Shown here piece after piece: positions 46,021 through 57,500 of a stretch of DNA of 64,000 nucleotides. The notes below the pieces were generated by a model. It saw only the letters and a list, made by a program, of their open reading frames with translations, had not been told where the DNA came from and ran no database searches. Position 1 is the first letter of the stretch, and each line of letters starts with the position of its first letter. This DNA comes from Diphasiastrum complanatum (lineage: Eukaryota; Streptophyta; Lycopodiopsida; Lycopodiales; Lycopodiaceae), in assembly GCA_029204225.1 (NCBI GenBank), contig CM055106.1:33452361-33516360 (forward strand). The letters run 5' to 3'. Both the position numbers and the translations under genes were made by a program.

Positions 46021-47372
46021 GATCACCTTAGAGTTTCTGGATGTGCTTGTTTTGTTCATGTACCCGTGGAAACAAAGAAAAGAGATGATCCTAATTCTAT
46101 CAAAGGGGTCATGGTTGGATATTCATCCAACAAGAAGGCTTACAGAATTTATGTTCCCTCTACCTCCATTACAATTGAGAGTAGGGATGTTATATTTCAT
46201 GAGAATCAAAAATATATCTTTGAGGAGGCTGAGATCAAAGTTTCTCAAGAAGATTCTCCTATCATCACCCTTGAAGATTATCATGGAGACATGGGGCCGA
46301 GAATTGAGGAGGAGTCACCTTGAATCTTTTCACCAAGGAGATCACAAAGAGAAAGATCCGAGCCTAGGAGCTTACATATGGAGATAAAGGCAATCAAGTG
46401 GAACTCGAATCCACTATTTATGCCTATTTTATTTCACATGAGGAGCCAAAGGATGTATATGATGCACTCAACTCAAAGGAATGGTTTCTTGCCATGAAGG
46501 AGGAATATGATGTTTTGATTGCCAACAAGACATGGGAGCTTGTGGATCTTCCATCCAACAAGCACACCATTGATTGCAAATGGGTTTTTTGAGTCAAATA
46601 TAATCAAGATGGCACAATCAACAAGCAAAAGACAAGGCTTTGTGCAAAGGGTTTTGCTCAAGTTTATGGACTTGATTATGAGGAGACTTTTGCTTCAGTT
46701 GCAAAGATGGTATAAATTAGAATCATAATTTTTATTGCATGTTTCAATTGGCAAGTTTTTCAACTAGATGTCTCTAATGCATTTTTAAATGGATATCTAG
46801 AAGAAGAGATTTATATGGATCAGCCTATTGGGTTCATCCATGACAAAAACAAAGTTTGCTTGCTTTTCAGAAGTCTCTATGGACTAAAGCAAGCTCCAAG
46901 GTCGTGGTATTATCAACTTAACACCTTTCTTGAGTCACTAGGATTTAATCTTAGTAACTATGATCCTTCGTTGTATGTCAAGTTTTATGATAGAGATATT
47001 GTCATACTTCTCATTTATGTTGATGATATCATTCTAATAGGAAGTTGTATCAAGTTAGTTGAGGAGACCAAGGTTGCATTTGGAAAAGAGTTCAAGATGC
47101 AAGATCTTGGAAAAATTCATTACATTTTAGGATTAGAGATTGACTTTCATAATGATAAAGCTTTTGTATGTCAATCCAAGTATGCTCTTTCAATGTTAAA
47201 AAAGTTCAATATGCTAGATTGTAAGAGTATAGAAACTCCTATGGAGCAAATTGTAAAAGACTCCAACAAAGGTGATGAAAGATCCTTTGTGGACATCACT
47301 CTTTTTAGGAGTCTTATAGGCTCCTTAATTTGGCTCACTATAACTAGGTCTGACATAAGTTTTAGTGTTCAT
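46021..47372 (+). pseudogene. Element I: copia reverse transcriptase
   Basis: After the FVHVPVETKKRDDPNS and GVMVGYSSNKKAYRIY linker, RT begins: KEWFLAMKEEYDVL, a stop after CKWVF, KTRLCAKGFAQVYGLDYEETF, another stop, and QLDVSNAFLNGYLEEEIYM. The best part, 46815-47384, is open for 189 codons: SLYGLKQAPRSWYYQL and the catalytic IYVDDIILIG. This is the only copia copy in the window that keeps the YVDD core. Confidence 0.88.
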
Positions 47373-47684
47373 AAGTTGAGCTAAGCTATGCAAAATCCTA
47401 CTATTCATCATTGGAAAATGGCCAAGAGAGTGCTTAGATACTTATCTTCAACTTTTGATTATGGTTTGTTATATAAAAGTGAAGATCTTTCTATAGTTGG
47501 CTATTCTGACTTAGATTTTGCAAGTGATTAAGCAGGAGGGGAAATCTACTTGGAACACATCGACACATCATCTTGTATTGCAGATTTGCTCACCAAATCT
47601 TTGAGCAAGAATTCTTTCATAAAGCACAGAGCCAATCTTGGTATAATACCAAGATCCATGTTCAAGCCAACATAGATTGTTGTT
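47373..47684 (+). pseudogene. Element I: RNase H, partly deleted
   Basis: After a stop at 47382: AKRVLRYLSSTFDYGLL and SIVGYSDLDFASD, which ends in a stop. The middle of RNase H is missing and the tail HIDTSSCIADLLTKSLSK follows. Confidence 0.75.
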
Positions 47685-47692
47685 AGGAGGAG
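47685..47692 (+). other. Element I polypurine tract
   Basis: AGGAGGAG directly before the 3' LTR. Confidence 0.8.
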
Positions 47693-48494
47693 TGTTGAAA
47701 TTGAAAAATCATCTATCTTGACTTTAGAATGCTACAAAATTTTTATTATGCAAGTATGTTGTTTCATAAATGTAAATGCCAAATTTGGCCTAGATGGAAC
47801 TCGAGCTATATGGATTTATTATATCTAGTTGGTAGAATACAACTTGCATATAGATTGTAGACTTAGAAATAACATTAATTTGCTTGTAGAAACTCGTGGC
47901 ATATCACATGCATTTATTGTAAGTGATCCATAGTGACATGCAAGGCATGCACAAAGTGAAATGGAGACATGCATGATGATTTGTACAATTCTAGTTAGAA
48001 ATAGGACGCTTGGTAAAAGTAGGTAGAGATACATGCATGAGATGTGACAAATGTCACTTGGACTCTAGTTTTCACTTTAGATGTGATTGAAAGGTGGATG
48101 GATGTGGTTCTACCTCGAGCTACCTCAAACTCCATAAATATGTGTAGCTATTCTCATAATTTTTTATGAAGAACCAGAGCTTTGTAGCTATTCCATGCCA
48201 TTTTTGATCTATACCATATTTTGCTTGAATATCTTTCTTTCTCTCTTTCTCTCTCTAACTCGTTTTGAGACTAATGCTCATACACTAAATTCTTGTACTT
48301 TTACTCTCTTGAAAGTAAAGCTATCATTCTTTGATTTTTAGCATGCTAGATTGTGGTTAAGCCATTAAATTCTGTACCAGATCCTACTATTCAATCTAGA
48401 ATCAGATTATTGTGCTAATCATAAAGCTTAAGAAGATCAAACATACTTGTGGATCATTTCCACACATGTGAACATTCTGGAAATTTTGTCAACA
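47693..48494 (+). repeat. Element I 3' LTR
   Basis: TGTTGAAATTG to ATTTTGTCAACA, 802 bp. It is related to the element G LTR (shared phrases around CATGCATTTATTGTAAG and the terminal CACACATGTGAA-CATTCTGGAA). No 5' partner is seen in the window. Confidence 0.75.
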
Positions 48495-48760
48495 ACCAGC
48501 TACTCAACTTAGTCCAATGGTGTAGCTGAACGGAAGAATCGGACACTCATCGAAAGTGCCAAGAGCATGTTAGCCTATGCCTCTCTTCCAAAGAAATTCT
48601 GGACAGAAGTTGTTACTACAGCTGCCTATTTGCAGAATCGATCCATCACCAAAGTTTTGAATGGCAAGACACCTTATGAGGTGTGGACATGATCAAAACC
48701 ATCACTCAAAAATATTCGAGTGTTTGGATGCATCTCTTTCGTTCAGATAATTACATTTCT
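48495..48760 (+). pseudogene. Copia integrase fragment
   Basis: SNGVAERKNRTLIESAKSML, KKFWTEVVTTAAYLQNRS and KTPYEVWT: the region around the last catalytic Glu of integrase (VAERKNRT). The nearest relative in the window is 33160-33400 in element E. One stop follows PYEVWT. Element I probably inserted into this copy. Confidence 0.8.
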
Positions 48761-49394
48761 AGCCTAGTCCAGAATAACGAGACGTAACCAATAATCTCAT
48801 TTAGATTGCTGAATCATTTTCAGTTACACATGAGAATTTTTTGCATTATGAAAGCTTGTACTCACGTGCAACTTGTCTCTCTGATCAATGTAGTTTTTAA
48901 AATTGTCACATGCCATAATGCCATACCATGTTCAATTTATGTTATTTATCTAGATAGACATTGCTAGAAATTTTGTATAGATGTGGAGCTAGCTACCGGT
49001 GGGAGATTACTCATCTTCTCTATCTTGTTTACAATCATAGCCTATGCCAAGGGCAAAACTGTTTCTTGATCATTGAGCCTATCCATGTGGAAAGATTTGG
49101 ATTGTGTTAGTGATTAGAATCTAATGGTTAAGCCTATCCACACATCTCCATGTTATTGCTGAAAATCTATTGGTCATTTTTGGAGATTTTTCTTCTCTCT
49201 CATGCATGATGGTGCATGGAAGAGCACATGTATTACTTTGAAGTGATCCGACATTGCAAGAAGTGAGTTTGCCAAAAATACCAAATCAAAATCTGAAGCT
49301 TGAGAGTTACCTCTTCATCGTCCACATTGATTCTAGATATGCTAGAATGCAAGAATGTGACTAGATTAAAGCATAGAGCACTCCATGGTTGAGT
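48761..49394. other. No recognisable gene
   Basis: AT-rich with no motifs seen. Confidence 0.5.
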
Positions 49395-49535
49395 CTGATT
49401 GTTATAGTTCCTAAGAAGAATGAGAATTTACACCTTTGTGTGGATTATCTTAAGTTGAATTCTCTTACCATCAAGGATTGTTTTCCATTACCTTTAACAA
49501 AGCAAATATTGGATGAGGTTGTGTATATGTCAGAG
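49395..49535 (+). pseudogene. Ty3/gypsy reverse transcriptase fragment
   Basis: LIVIVPKKNENLHLCVDYLK, then LNSLTIKDCFPLPLTKQILDEV: the N-terminal RT region of gypsy elements (usually VRKKDGxxRxCVDYRxLNxxT). About 45 codons, with no catalytic core. Confidence 0.8.
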
Positions 49536-50375
49536 CATAGGGAGGTGAAAATGAACACAATTTAGACTTATGATGAATTTTAAGTATGTCGAAATCTGAT
49601 ATGCTTAAACTTTTTGTACATGGGTTCCAATGACCTTCATCGAAGGATTACTGACATGGATGTTGGAATCTGACATCCTTGCTAAACTGTTAGATTTTGA
49701 CAACCTTGTCGGTGTCTATGTCACTATCAATTTGCCTTTTTTTTGCCATGACAATGACATTGTGAATGTCATAATTTCGAACAAAGAATCTCGTTGGATT
49801 TAAACACTTAATTTAAAGTTCCATTGTCATGTTTATAAAATGATTATGAAGTTGCTTTCAGGCAATATAATCGAGTCCATCGGATCTCAAAATTATTTGA
49901 AATTCTAACAAATCCATTCAAAGCCCATGTCAAAATTGCACGTTGTAAGATAGTGAGCAAATTTTTATGGCCCTAAAATGGGAGGTAGACTAAAAGAAAT
50001 GGGGCACAAGGGATGCTAGCTAGCTCCAGCCACATGCTTGAGTCATGCAAGCCTTGATCATCCAAGCGTGACACTTCCTAGTTCCCTCACTTAAAACACA
50101 CTTAGAGTGTCTGCCCCACACGTGTCCAACTAGTCCATAGTTTAAAATCTTGGCATTTGATTGGATGGCTCTTATCTACTTTCACACATAAGAAGCTCCC
50201 CGCACATGAAGTCGTCCGGGGGGCAAAACAAAAGTCATGGTGTGACAACTCCAGCTCCCATAAGATGCCGAGTAGTAATGCTCGACGTTTCCACTTTTTA
50301 TAATGACTGCTGTTTTATCTATACTTACCACAAATTTGCAGTGATGGCATAAAGATGAGAGATTGATGGGATGCA
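49536..50375. other. No recognisable gene
   Basis: No motif-bearing frame. CCACACGTGTCC at 50115-50126 is another G-box-like word. Confidence 0.5.
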
Positions 50376-50454
50376 TTTTAGTTTTCAAGGGGAGCTAAAA
50401 CTTGGGACCAAAAAGACTATGGATACCAAGCTAACCGACTGAGCCAACCCAGAT
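50376..50454 (-). mobile_element. tRNA-related SINE-like copy 2
   Basis: On the minus strand: GGGTTGGCTCAGTCGGTTAGC (A-box-like), then TGGTATCCATAGTCTTTTTGG and CCCAAGTTTTAGC, where the B box has decayed. It aligns along its length with 29169-29255. No clear duplication is seen. Confidence 0.65.
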
Positions 50455-50464
50455 GGATAAGAAA

Positions 50465-50792
50465 TTAAGTTGGGACGGCGAGGTGAAAAGGTCTCGAGGA
50501 GAGCCGACATCCCGTGTAGGCGCTATTCCTACTTTAAAATACCACTAAATATGAAAGGCCCTAACCAGAAGAAGAAACTTCTTGTTTTTATTAATAAAAG
50601 ATGGGAAAACCCATCAGAGTACAAAGGAATGCACGTTGAAAGCATAAAGGCCATAAGGCGAATTGAGATACTGTACAAGTATAACAAAGCAACAATCTTG
50701 CAGAGTATCTACATAAAGCCTACTGCTTGGTGTAAGTCGCTAGTTAAGACAATTGGAAGTTTAGGTAGTGCAGGAAGCTGTGAAGCAGCCGT
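50465..50792 (-). other. Probable 3' end of the LINE
   Basis: Non-coding tail downstream of the endonuclease region. It includes TTTATTAATAAAAACAAGAAG (minus strand), a motif shared with 23846-23880. Confidence 0.45.
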
Positions 50793-52864
50793 TCATGCAA
50801 CTACGACACGTCGAAGTATTGCAAGTGCCTGAGTGCGTTGTAAAGTCATCGAAACTCGTTGACGATAATTAGCCGTAATGATAGATAAAGGTGAGGCACC
50901 ACGACCTTGGAGTTTCGCTGCAAAACCTGCACAAGATGATAGAAAATCATCGAATTTCTTATGTAGGCACCCATATGTTTCCAAAGCAAAAGGGATGAAG
51001 CCTTCTCCAGGAATGCGATGTGAATAATCTCGCTCTTTATCAAGAGTTGCATGAGAAGCAGCGGCACCCTAAGTAGTTGAAGCACGACGAAGGAGGTCAG
51101 GCCGCGAAGGATCAACAACAACAACATCCCCAAGCATGCGAATACCCTCGCGAGGCGACTGTGAATCAGACACAGGCAAGATGTGGGTCTGCTCCTGAAC
51201 AACATGAAAGCCGCACTCATGAGCAATAGATGCCAATAAGTCACGAATGGAATCATGAGTCACAGTGCGCTCTCCGCCGGAAGGGCAACGCATGAGATGA
51301 GTGCCAATAGGATCAACAAGGTGACCACAAGAACATTTTGTCAAACCTGCTAGCACTGGATGAGGGAGACCCAACCTAACCCGAAGAGCGGTGAGAAACA
51401 ACTCTGAAGAAAGGCGCAAGTGTGGAACAACAGGGCGCGTAACAAGCCAAGCACCAGCACCCATTCCTGCACAAGACAAAAGGCGAGCCCGAGTCTCATC
51501 GAAAGGTGAATCACTGAGAAGCTGAGTGAAAGCATGTGAGTGGAAGCGCTCCAAAAGATACTTCTAAAAATGAGCACGCTGATGGCTAAGCAAAGACTCA
51601 AAGGGAGGCAAAGAAGCTCGCACAGGTGGAGGAATGAGGTCCTTGGCCGCACGAAGATGTTGTTGGAAAGGAAGAATGCTTGTTTCCACATGAGCTACTG
51701 AATCGAGAAGAATGGGCTTGTTGTCCTGCTGAAATCGAGAGATAAGTGCAGAGGCAACAAGGGCCCAACTTCTCATAAAAGCAGCTGGAGCAATAGAAGC
51801 TGTGCAAGAAAGACCAACACCTCCGGACGAAGCGAGAAGAGAGACTTGTCGCTTAACGGACTGACCATTGGGAAACCGAAAGGATTTTGAACCCATCAAG
51901 CGACCCAGAATATCTGATAAAGTATTATCGAAATCCTGTAGCAAAGCCAAAACATCAGGAGAGGGAGGAACACACCGTAGAATATAACTTGGCTGTTGAG
52001 CGAAGCAAGTAAAACACAGCGACGCAACCGACGATGAATAGGGGGTATAGAAACACCATCCGAAGTCGAATCCCGCTGAGCAGCAAGCACATGACAGCGA
52101 AGGAAATGCTCTTCTTGCAGGTTTTCCCAATCTCCTGACATAAAGCGACGAATTTTGTTGCGAGTTTCCCTATGACCAGCATCACCACCCCAAGGAGGCA
52201 GAGGCAAACACCAGAGAGGAAAAAGCAAAAAGGCATGCCAAGCTGCAATATCAGAAGGGTTGGAAGCCAGACGAGACAAAGGTAAGGACAAAGCTCTCTG
52301 GACATCTAAGCGCAAGGCAAAGAGAATGTGTGCATAAAGACGAGGACGAGGAAAACCCAAGTGAAAAGCGGTCAAAATATCAAGGGAGAGAATCCAGGTC
52401 CAAGCCGAGTCAGGTGGCGAAGTGGGAGCAGGATGAGGTGCAAGGTCGACATTGGTTAATGCGAGTTGTTGATGAAAAGCAGAGCAAGCGTTATGATGGC
52501 GAGAAAGACCGGCACCTTGCACATAAAGGCGACCACAGCCTGCACATGGAACACGGCGGCGAGAAGAGGAAGAGGGAGAAAGCTGAGAAACTGAAAGAGA
52601 GGAAGAAAGCTGATGGCGACGATGGGGCGGACAATATGGCACCACCTGGCCAGAGGAAACAAGCAAGGAATCCGCAACATCACGATGGGCTTCACGACGC
52701 ACACATGAAGGGGAAGCACTAGAAGGATGCTCTGAAGGGGAAGCAAGTCTCTTTTCTCCACGTCGAGCAAGAGGATTGAAATCCGGGAGTTGCAAAGGAT
52801 GAGAAGATTCTTGAGGAACCATATTGATAGGTAAAGATCCAGCCGCTGCCTCTGAAGATTCCAA
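50793..52864 (-). pseudogene. RLE-type LINE lacking reverse transcriptase
   Basis: The minus-strand frame from 52864 has a C2HC finger at residues 107-127 (C107, C110, H123, C127) and the pre-RT segment AWHAFLLFPLWCLPLP...RRFMSGDWENL. Near 52000 it joins, with a frameshift, the post-RT segment PSYILRCVPPS...SGGVGLSCTASIAPAAF. There follow LRLSSELFLTALRVRLGLP, the knuckle CSCGHLVDPIGTHLMRC, and a restriction-like endonuclease region (GDVVVVDPSRPDLL, then FALETYGCL). Two TAG stops occur at about 51561 and 51069. The whole RT domain is absent. Family knowledge: RLE-type non-LTR elements have exactly this order around RT. Confidence 0.8.
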
Positions 52865-53600
52865 AAATTAGTGTGAAGCCTCCTTGTTGGCTAACAAGAC
52901 CCTACTACGAATCCTGCAGGCTTTGCTTTTCAGTAGAATGAGTTTTCAAAGACTTACGCCAGTGACTGGCTGCCCTACAAGCTGTCCTGATCTGTTTTTA
53001 GCTCTAACTGTATGCTTGCTTATCCAAATCTGAAAAAATCTAGCTGCGATAGGTCGCCCTACTATCGGAAATCAGCTCCTTGATCACCGCCGCAAAGCCT
53101 TCAACTCTTTCTACTCCAGATTTACAACTTTCCATTCTTTCTTGAAAAGCGGGAAGACCCCAAATTACTATATTCTAACCTCAATCTACTGATTTCTAAC
53201 CCCAAAGTACTAATTCTATCGCAATCTGCTAAAGACTGAGCCCAAATTACTGATCTCTAACCCCAATATACTAAATCCTGGTCGACGACTGCTAACATCA
53301 CTTGATCGAGTCTGGTTGCTGAAGCAACTGGGGTTTTCACCCAAAGATCCAGATATCTTTCTCTATACAAAACGCTTTACTGTGAAATCAAACTGTGCAA
53401 GAGGGCGATTCCCTGGTGCGAATCAGTCCATAGGTGTCCGCCGGTGCAAAGAGCAGCGGCAGCAGCGCGACCAGCCTAAGACACCTAATATTCTTGTTCT
53501 AATAACCGCCCAAAAGTAGCTTAGCATTCTAGTGCGGAGGTGGCTTCATAACGACTGGTCTTTTCATTGGATGGAGGGCCAATGCCGGTGTGGCACGTGG
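52865..53600. other. LINE 5' flank with short repeats
   Basis: No gene. At 53157-53279 a phrase like CCCCAAATTACTATxTTCTAACC recurs about five times at roughly 20-40 bp spacing. It may be the 5' untranslated region of the LINE. Confidence 0.45.
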
Positions 53601-54586
53601 CAAAGGCAGCTGATTAAAGAGCCCGCCATTTTTCCTTACTGCAGGCGCAGTTAGGTGGGCGTGTCACATGCTCGCGGTTAGGTGAAGCGCAGTACAGTAC
53701 CGTAGGTAGCTTCTTCTCTTCTTCTTTCGCAAATTCTCTCCCATTTCCTCGCCTATTGCGATGCGATGGCGATGGCGATGGCAAGATTTGCTCCTGGATC
53801 GTCTCTGCTCTCGTGCATGCTCTTAGGAGCTTCTTCTGATTTAGATGGTGGCGTGCGCAACGATCCCATGGCGGCATTGACACGTTGTATCTCGTGCATC
53901 ACTGGAGCCTATTTGCGACTTGCCTACAAGCCTACTTTGTCGGATCTGGGGTTTTGAGCAGGATTTTGGGGTAGATATGTAGAATCGCAAGAATAAAGGA
54001 TTCTGTGGATGCTCCTAAGCTTGGAATGAATGATGCTATGGCTGGCGTGCATCCTCCTATGGGCCTCTCTTTTAGATGATGATGTGCTTTGGTGACGAGA
54101 TGGCGGAATTGCCAGGTAAATCTCGTGCATTGTGGCGCTTTGTGACTTACTTATATTAAAGCCTGCTTTGTCGGATCTGAGCTTTTGATGGGGATTTTGG
54201 TATGAATGAGCGGAATAGCAAGACTGCAAGGATGCGGCCTTTGTGACTTCCTTACTATCAAGTCGAATTCGTCGGATCCGAGCTTTTGATCAGGATTTTG
54301 GTATATTGAAATTCGTGCGGAATAGCAAGAATGATGATTGGATGCCACCCAAAGGGGAAGATGCATCATATGAAGAGCTTATACATGATGTATCCGTGGC
54401 CGTAAGCAGGAGCCGAATGCCTGGAGGCTCCTTGATCATTTTGTTGTGCGTTATCAATCAAGCATACGGCTCTACGCTTTTGCATCCAGGCTCGGGACGC
54501 TATGGTTTTTTGAGAAAGCTCATTTCCGTTTGGTGGTGATGGAATGCGCACAGATCTAACCGTATTAGTGTAGCGAGGACATCGGT
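53601..54586 (+). promoter_or_regulatory. Upstream region of the kinase gene with tandem repeats
   Basis: A CT-rich stretch at 53710-53750 (CTTCTTCTCTTCTTCTTTCGC) suggests the leader start. Three imperfect copies of GTCGGATCTGAGCTTTTGATCAGGATTTTGG lie near 53939, 54169 and 54270. The first two belong to a larger unit of about 230 bp that also repeats GATGGCGG-ATTG and TCTCGTGCAT. The ORF at 53766-53957 is not supported as a gene. Confidence 0.6.
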
Positions 54587-57500
54587 ATGGGTTGCCTCTC
54601 TTGTTTTAGAGCCAGGCAAAAGACAGTGAAGCCTTTGAAAAAGGACGATAGTTATTCCGATAGTCAGTCTGCTATTTCGCCGGGAACGATCAGTAGGCAT
54701 CCTTCAGGTAAGATTTTGGATCAACCTGCTTAGTTCTTTAAAGATGCATTGTCACCAGATTTGATGACTTCGTGTTTATGTGTTTGTTGAAACCCTTTGT
54801 TGGTTCAGATTACATATCAAGTGTGCACAACGTGGTGTTAATTAGTGCAACTGTCATGTGACTAGATGAATCAACGTTATTTCTTTTCATTCTTTCATTT
54901 ATGTTTTGACCATTGATCGCTATTGTGTTTTGAATCTTTCTTAAAAGCTGAAGTGTGAAGTCTATCATAGTATTGGGGAAACGCGTTTCCTGACCCTTTT
55001 TGGCTGGGAAACACGTTTCCCAGCATATCTCGTTTCCCCGAACATGGGAAACGCCACGCCCCCTAGGAAATGTGTTTCCCTGATGGGAAACGTTCGTTTC
55101 CCAGGACACCTTTTGTTAGGAAATGGTTTTCTTTTCTAACCCTTAAAAAATGACCCAAAATGCTGCGATTTCTGCCTGAAAATGGCCGGAAAATTACCTG
55201 AAGTAGATCCTGCTGGGGGGTCTGCCACAAACTTTTTTTTCAGACTCGAGCTGGAAACAATCATGAATATGACTAGAAACGCTCTTTCTCAGAAAACAGG
55301 ATCGCTGCACAGCAAGATACGTTTACACAAGAATTTTCTGTGGTATCTAGATTCTAAATTATATGTCATATGATGTGTATCGTTCCCCGTTTCCCGTATC
55401 CAGTTTCTCGTTTCCCGCTCTGGTAGTGCAAGCAATCGATTCTTTATAGGGCAATTGCTGGGTTTTAGAGAGAGTGAGCAATTGCATTAAGCAATCAATT
55501 ATTGGATTTTTTTACTGGGCATTTACTTAGATAAAGATAGCAAGCAATTAAATTTGTGTTCTAGCTGAATACCTGTAGCGTTATTGATAACTACGACATC
55601 AAAATTGGAATCAAATACATGTGCACCATGCCCTTAATTCCTTATAATTCCCAAGAGATCTTTCAACTGATTGATAAGGTTACATAGGGAGAAGTGAAGT
55701 ATGAAGCTCAAAGCCAAACCTATTTACCTAATGGATTGTGGTTAGAATAAATAATTTTTCGTTTGTAAGAAACTACATATTTGAATGACAATGCAAACTT
55801 ATATAGGAGATAGTCCCAAATATTGCAAGTTATATTCATATGAATTATGCAATCACAATTATGTGATTCTTCTATAGCTTATGTTTATTTATTCACATTT
55901 TTCTTTGCTCGTTTATAAACTCGATAAAGCTCAATTATATATGGATAATCTGTGCTCCTTTCTAGGGTTGGGTTTTTATTTGCAACCAAAAAATTTCCAG
56001 CAGAATAATGGTTTTTTCTTAAAAAGAAAATTAAACTTGCACTCTGGGTTCCAAACACAAGCAGATGCTACAGTATGACATGTCATTCACTATATGACAC
56101 CTGCAATCTACTGGACAAATCCCTGGTGAATTTGCTGATTGTAAGCCTCATTTTAGACATGGTGGAGCATATTGCCGCTGGTAGGAATTCATTGTGAAAC
56201 CAACTGATTGGCTTGCAGTGCTGTTTGACCTGAAGAACAGATCTGTGCATAAGAAAGACTGTATGCATGTTGAGCTGGCAAGAAAGGAATGCTCCCTCCT
56301 GTGCTGCTTGCATTCTGCAGTATTTCTTGTTTTGTGATCTTGTTGTGAAAGGTCTCCCAAAAGTTGCTGATGAGTTCCTGTAGACTCTGGGAGTACACTG
56401 GCCAAAACTGAGCCATGTGAGAGAGCAAGACCCATAGACACTAGCAGTACACCTGCCAAACCTTAGCCATGTGAAAGAGCAGATATTTCATAATATTTTG
56501 TATGGGATTTCTCAAAACATGCCGTCAAGTTAAAGTACAGTTATGCATTAATTATGAGCTGCAAACAAGGGCAGAACAGATCACCCTATGTAGTGGCTAA
56601 AAATTCTTTAAGTAGCCTATTTTTTCACTCAACCAATATACAGGAATGGTACGTTCAAACTTCATATTCATATTGTGCAAATATGTGCATGGCTCTAGAC
56701 TCTAGAGATATGTTTGAATATACAGATAACCTTTTACCTTGAATCCATGTTGGAATTGTCTACAAATATATTCCAGTTTAGCTATCAAGGTTCCTATTTG
56801 TTTTCTTTTTTTTTATTAGTTTCCTCAGGCATTTAATTTGAAAAAAGGCTGCTATGTTGGTCCTTCCATGTTGTGAAAGGTTCTTGAAAAGGGGAAGAGA
56901 TAGTTATAACAAATCCTTTTACTAAATTTTTATGTTTTTCGCAGATAAAGTGAAGTCTAAGATTTCTTCTGAGAGCAAGAAAGAATCTTCTCATGAAGGG
57001 TCAACTCATATTGCTGCACATACATTCCCATTTCGTGAGCTTGCTGCTGCTACTAAAAACTTTAGACCAGAGAATCTCATTGGAGAGGGAGGCTTTGGTC
57101 GTGTATACAAAGGTCGAATAGATGCTAGTGGCCAGGTCCGTGCATGCATATCAGCAGACAGGAGGTCCTGTTGTTGTTATTACTATTTAGGTGTGAATAA
57201 TTACTGTGTCCATGCTTTGAAATCATGTAGTTTTGTGACATTTAGCTGCCTAACCCCACATTACTGAGTACTTACAAACAGTATCAATTTAAAGCTTTTC
57301 CCCTGGAACAGGTGGTGGCTGTGAAGCAGCTTGACAGAAATGGTTTACAGGGAAATAGAGAATTCTTAGTAGAGGTTTTAATGCTGAGTTTGCTTCACCA
57401 TCCAAATTTGGTCAATCTGATTGGTTATTGCGCGGACGGTGATCAACGACTCCTCGTCTACGAGTACATGCCTCTTGGATGTCTTGAAGGTCACTTGCAT

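Noticed and set aside
50470..50832. 120-codon plus-strand frame
   Set aside because: Lies antisense to the LINE tail and has no motif; a chance frame is more likely.
52330..52722. 130-codon Lys/Glu-rich plus-strand frame
   Set aside because: Antisense of the LINE ORF, which has recognisable motifs on the minus strand.
53766..53957. Small protein gene before the kinase
   Set aside because: Lies in repeated upstream sequence with no motif; the kinase start at 54587 is better supported by MGCLSC and splice phase.
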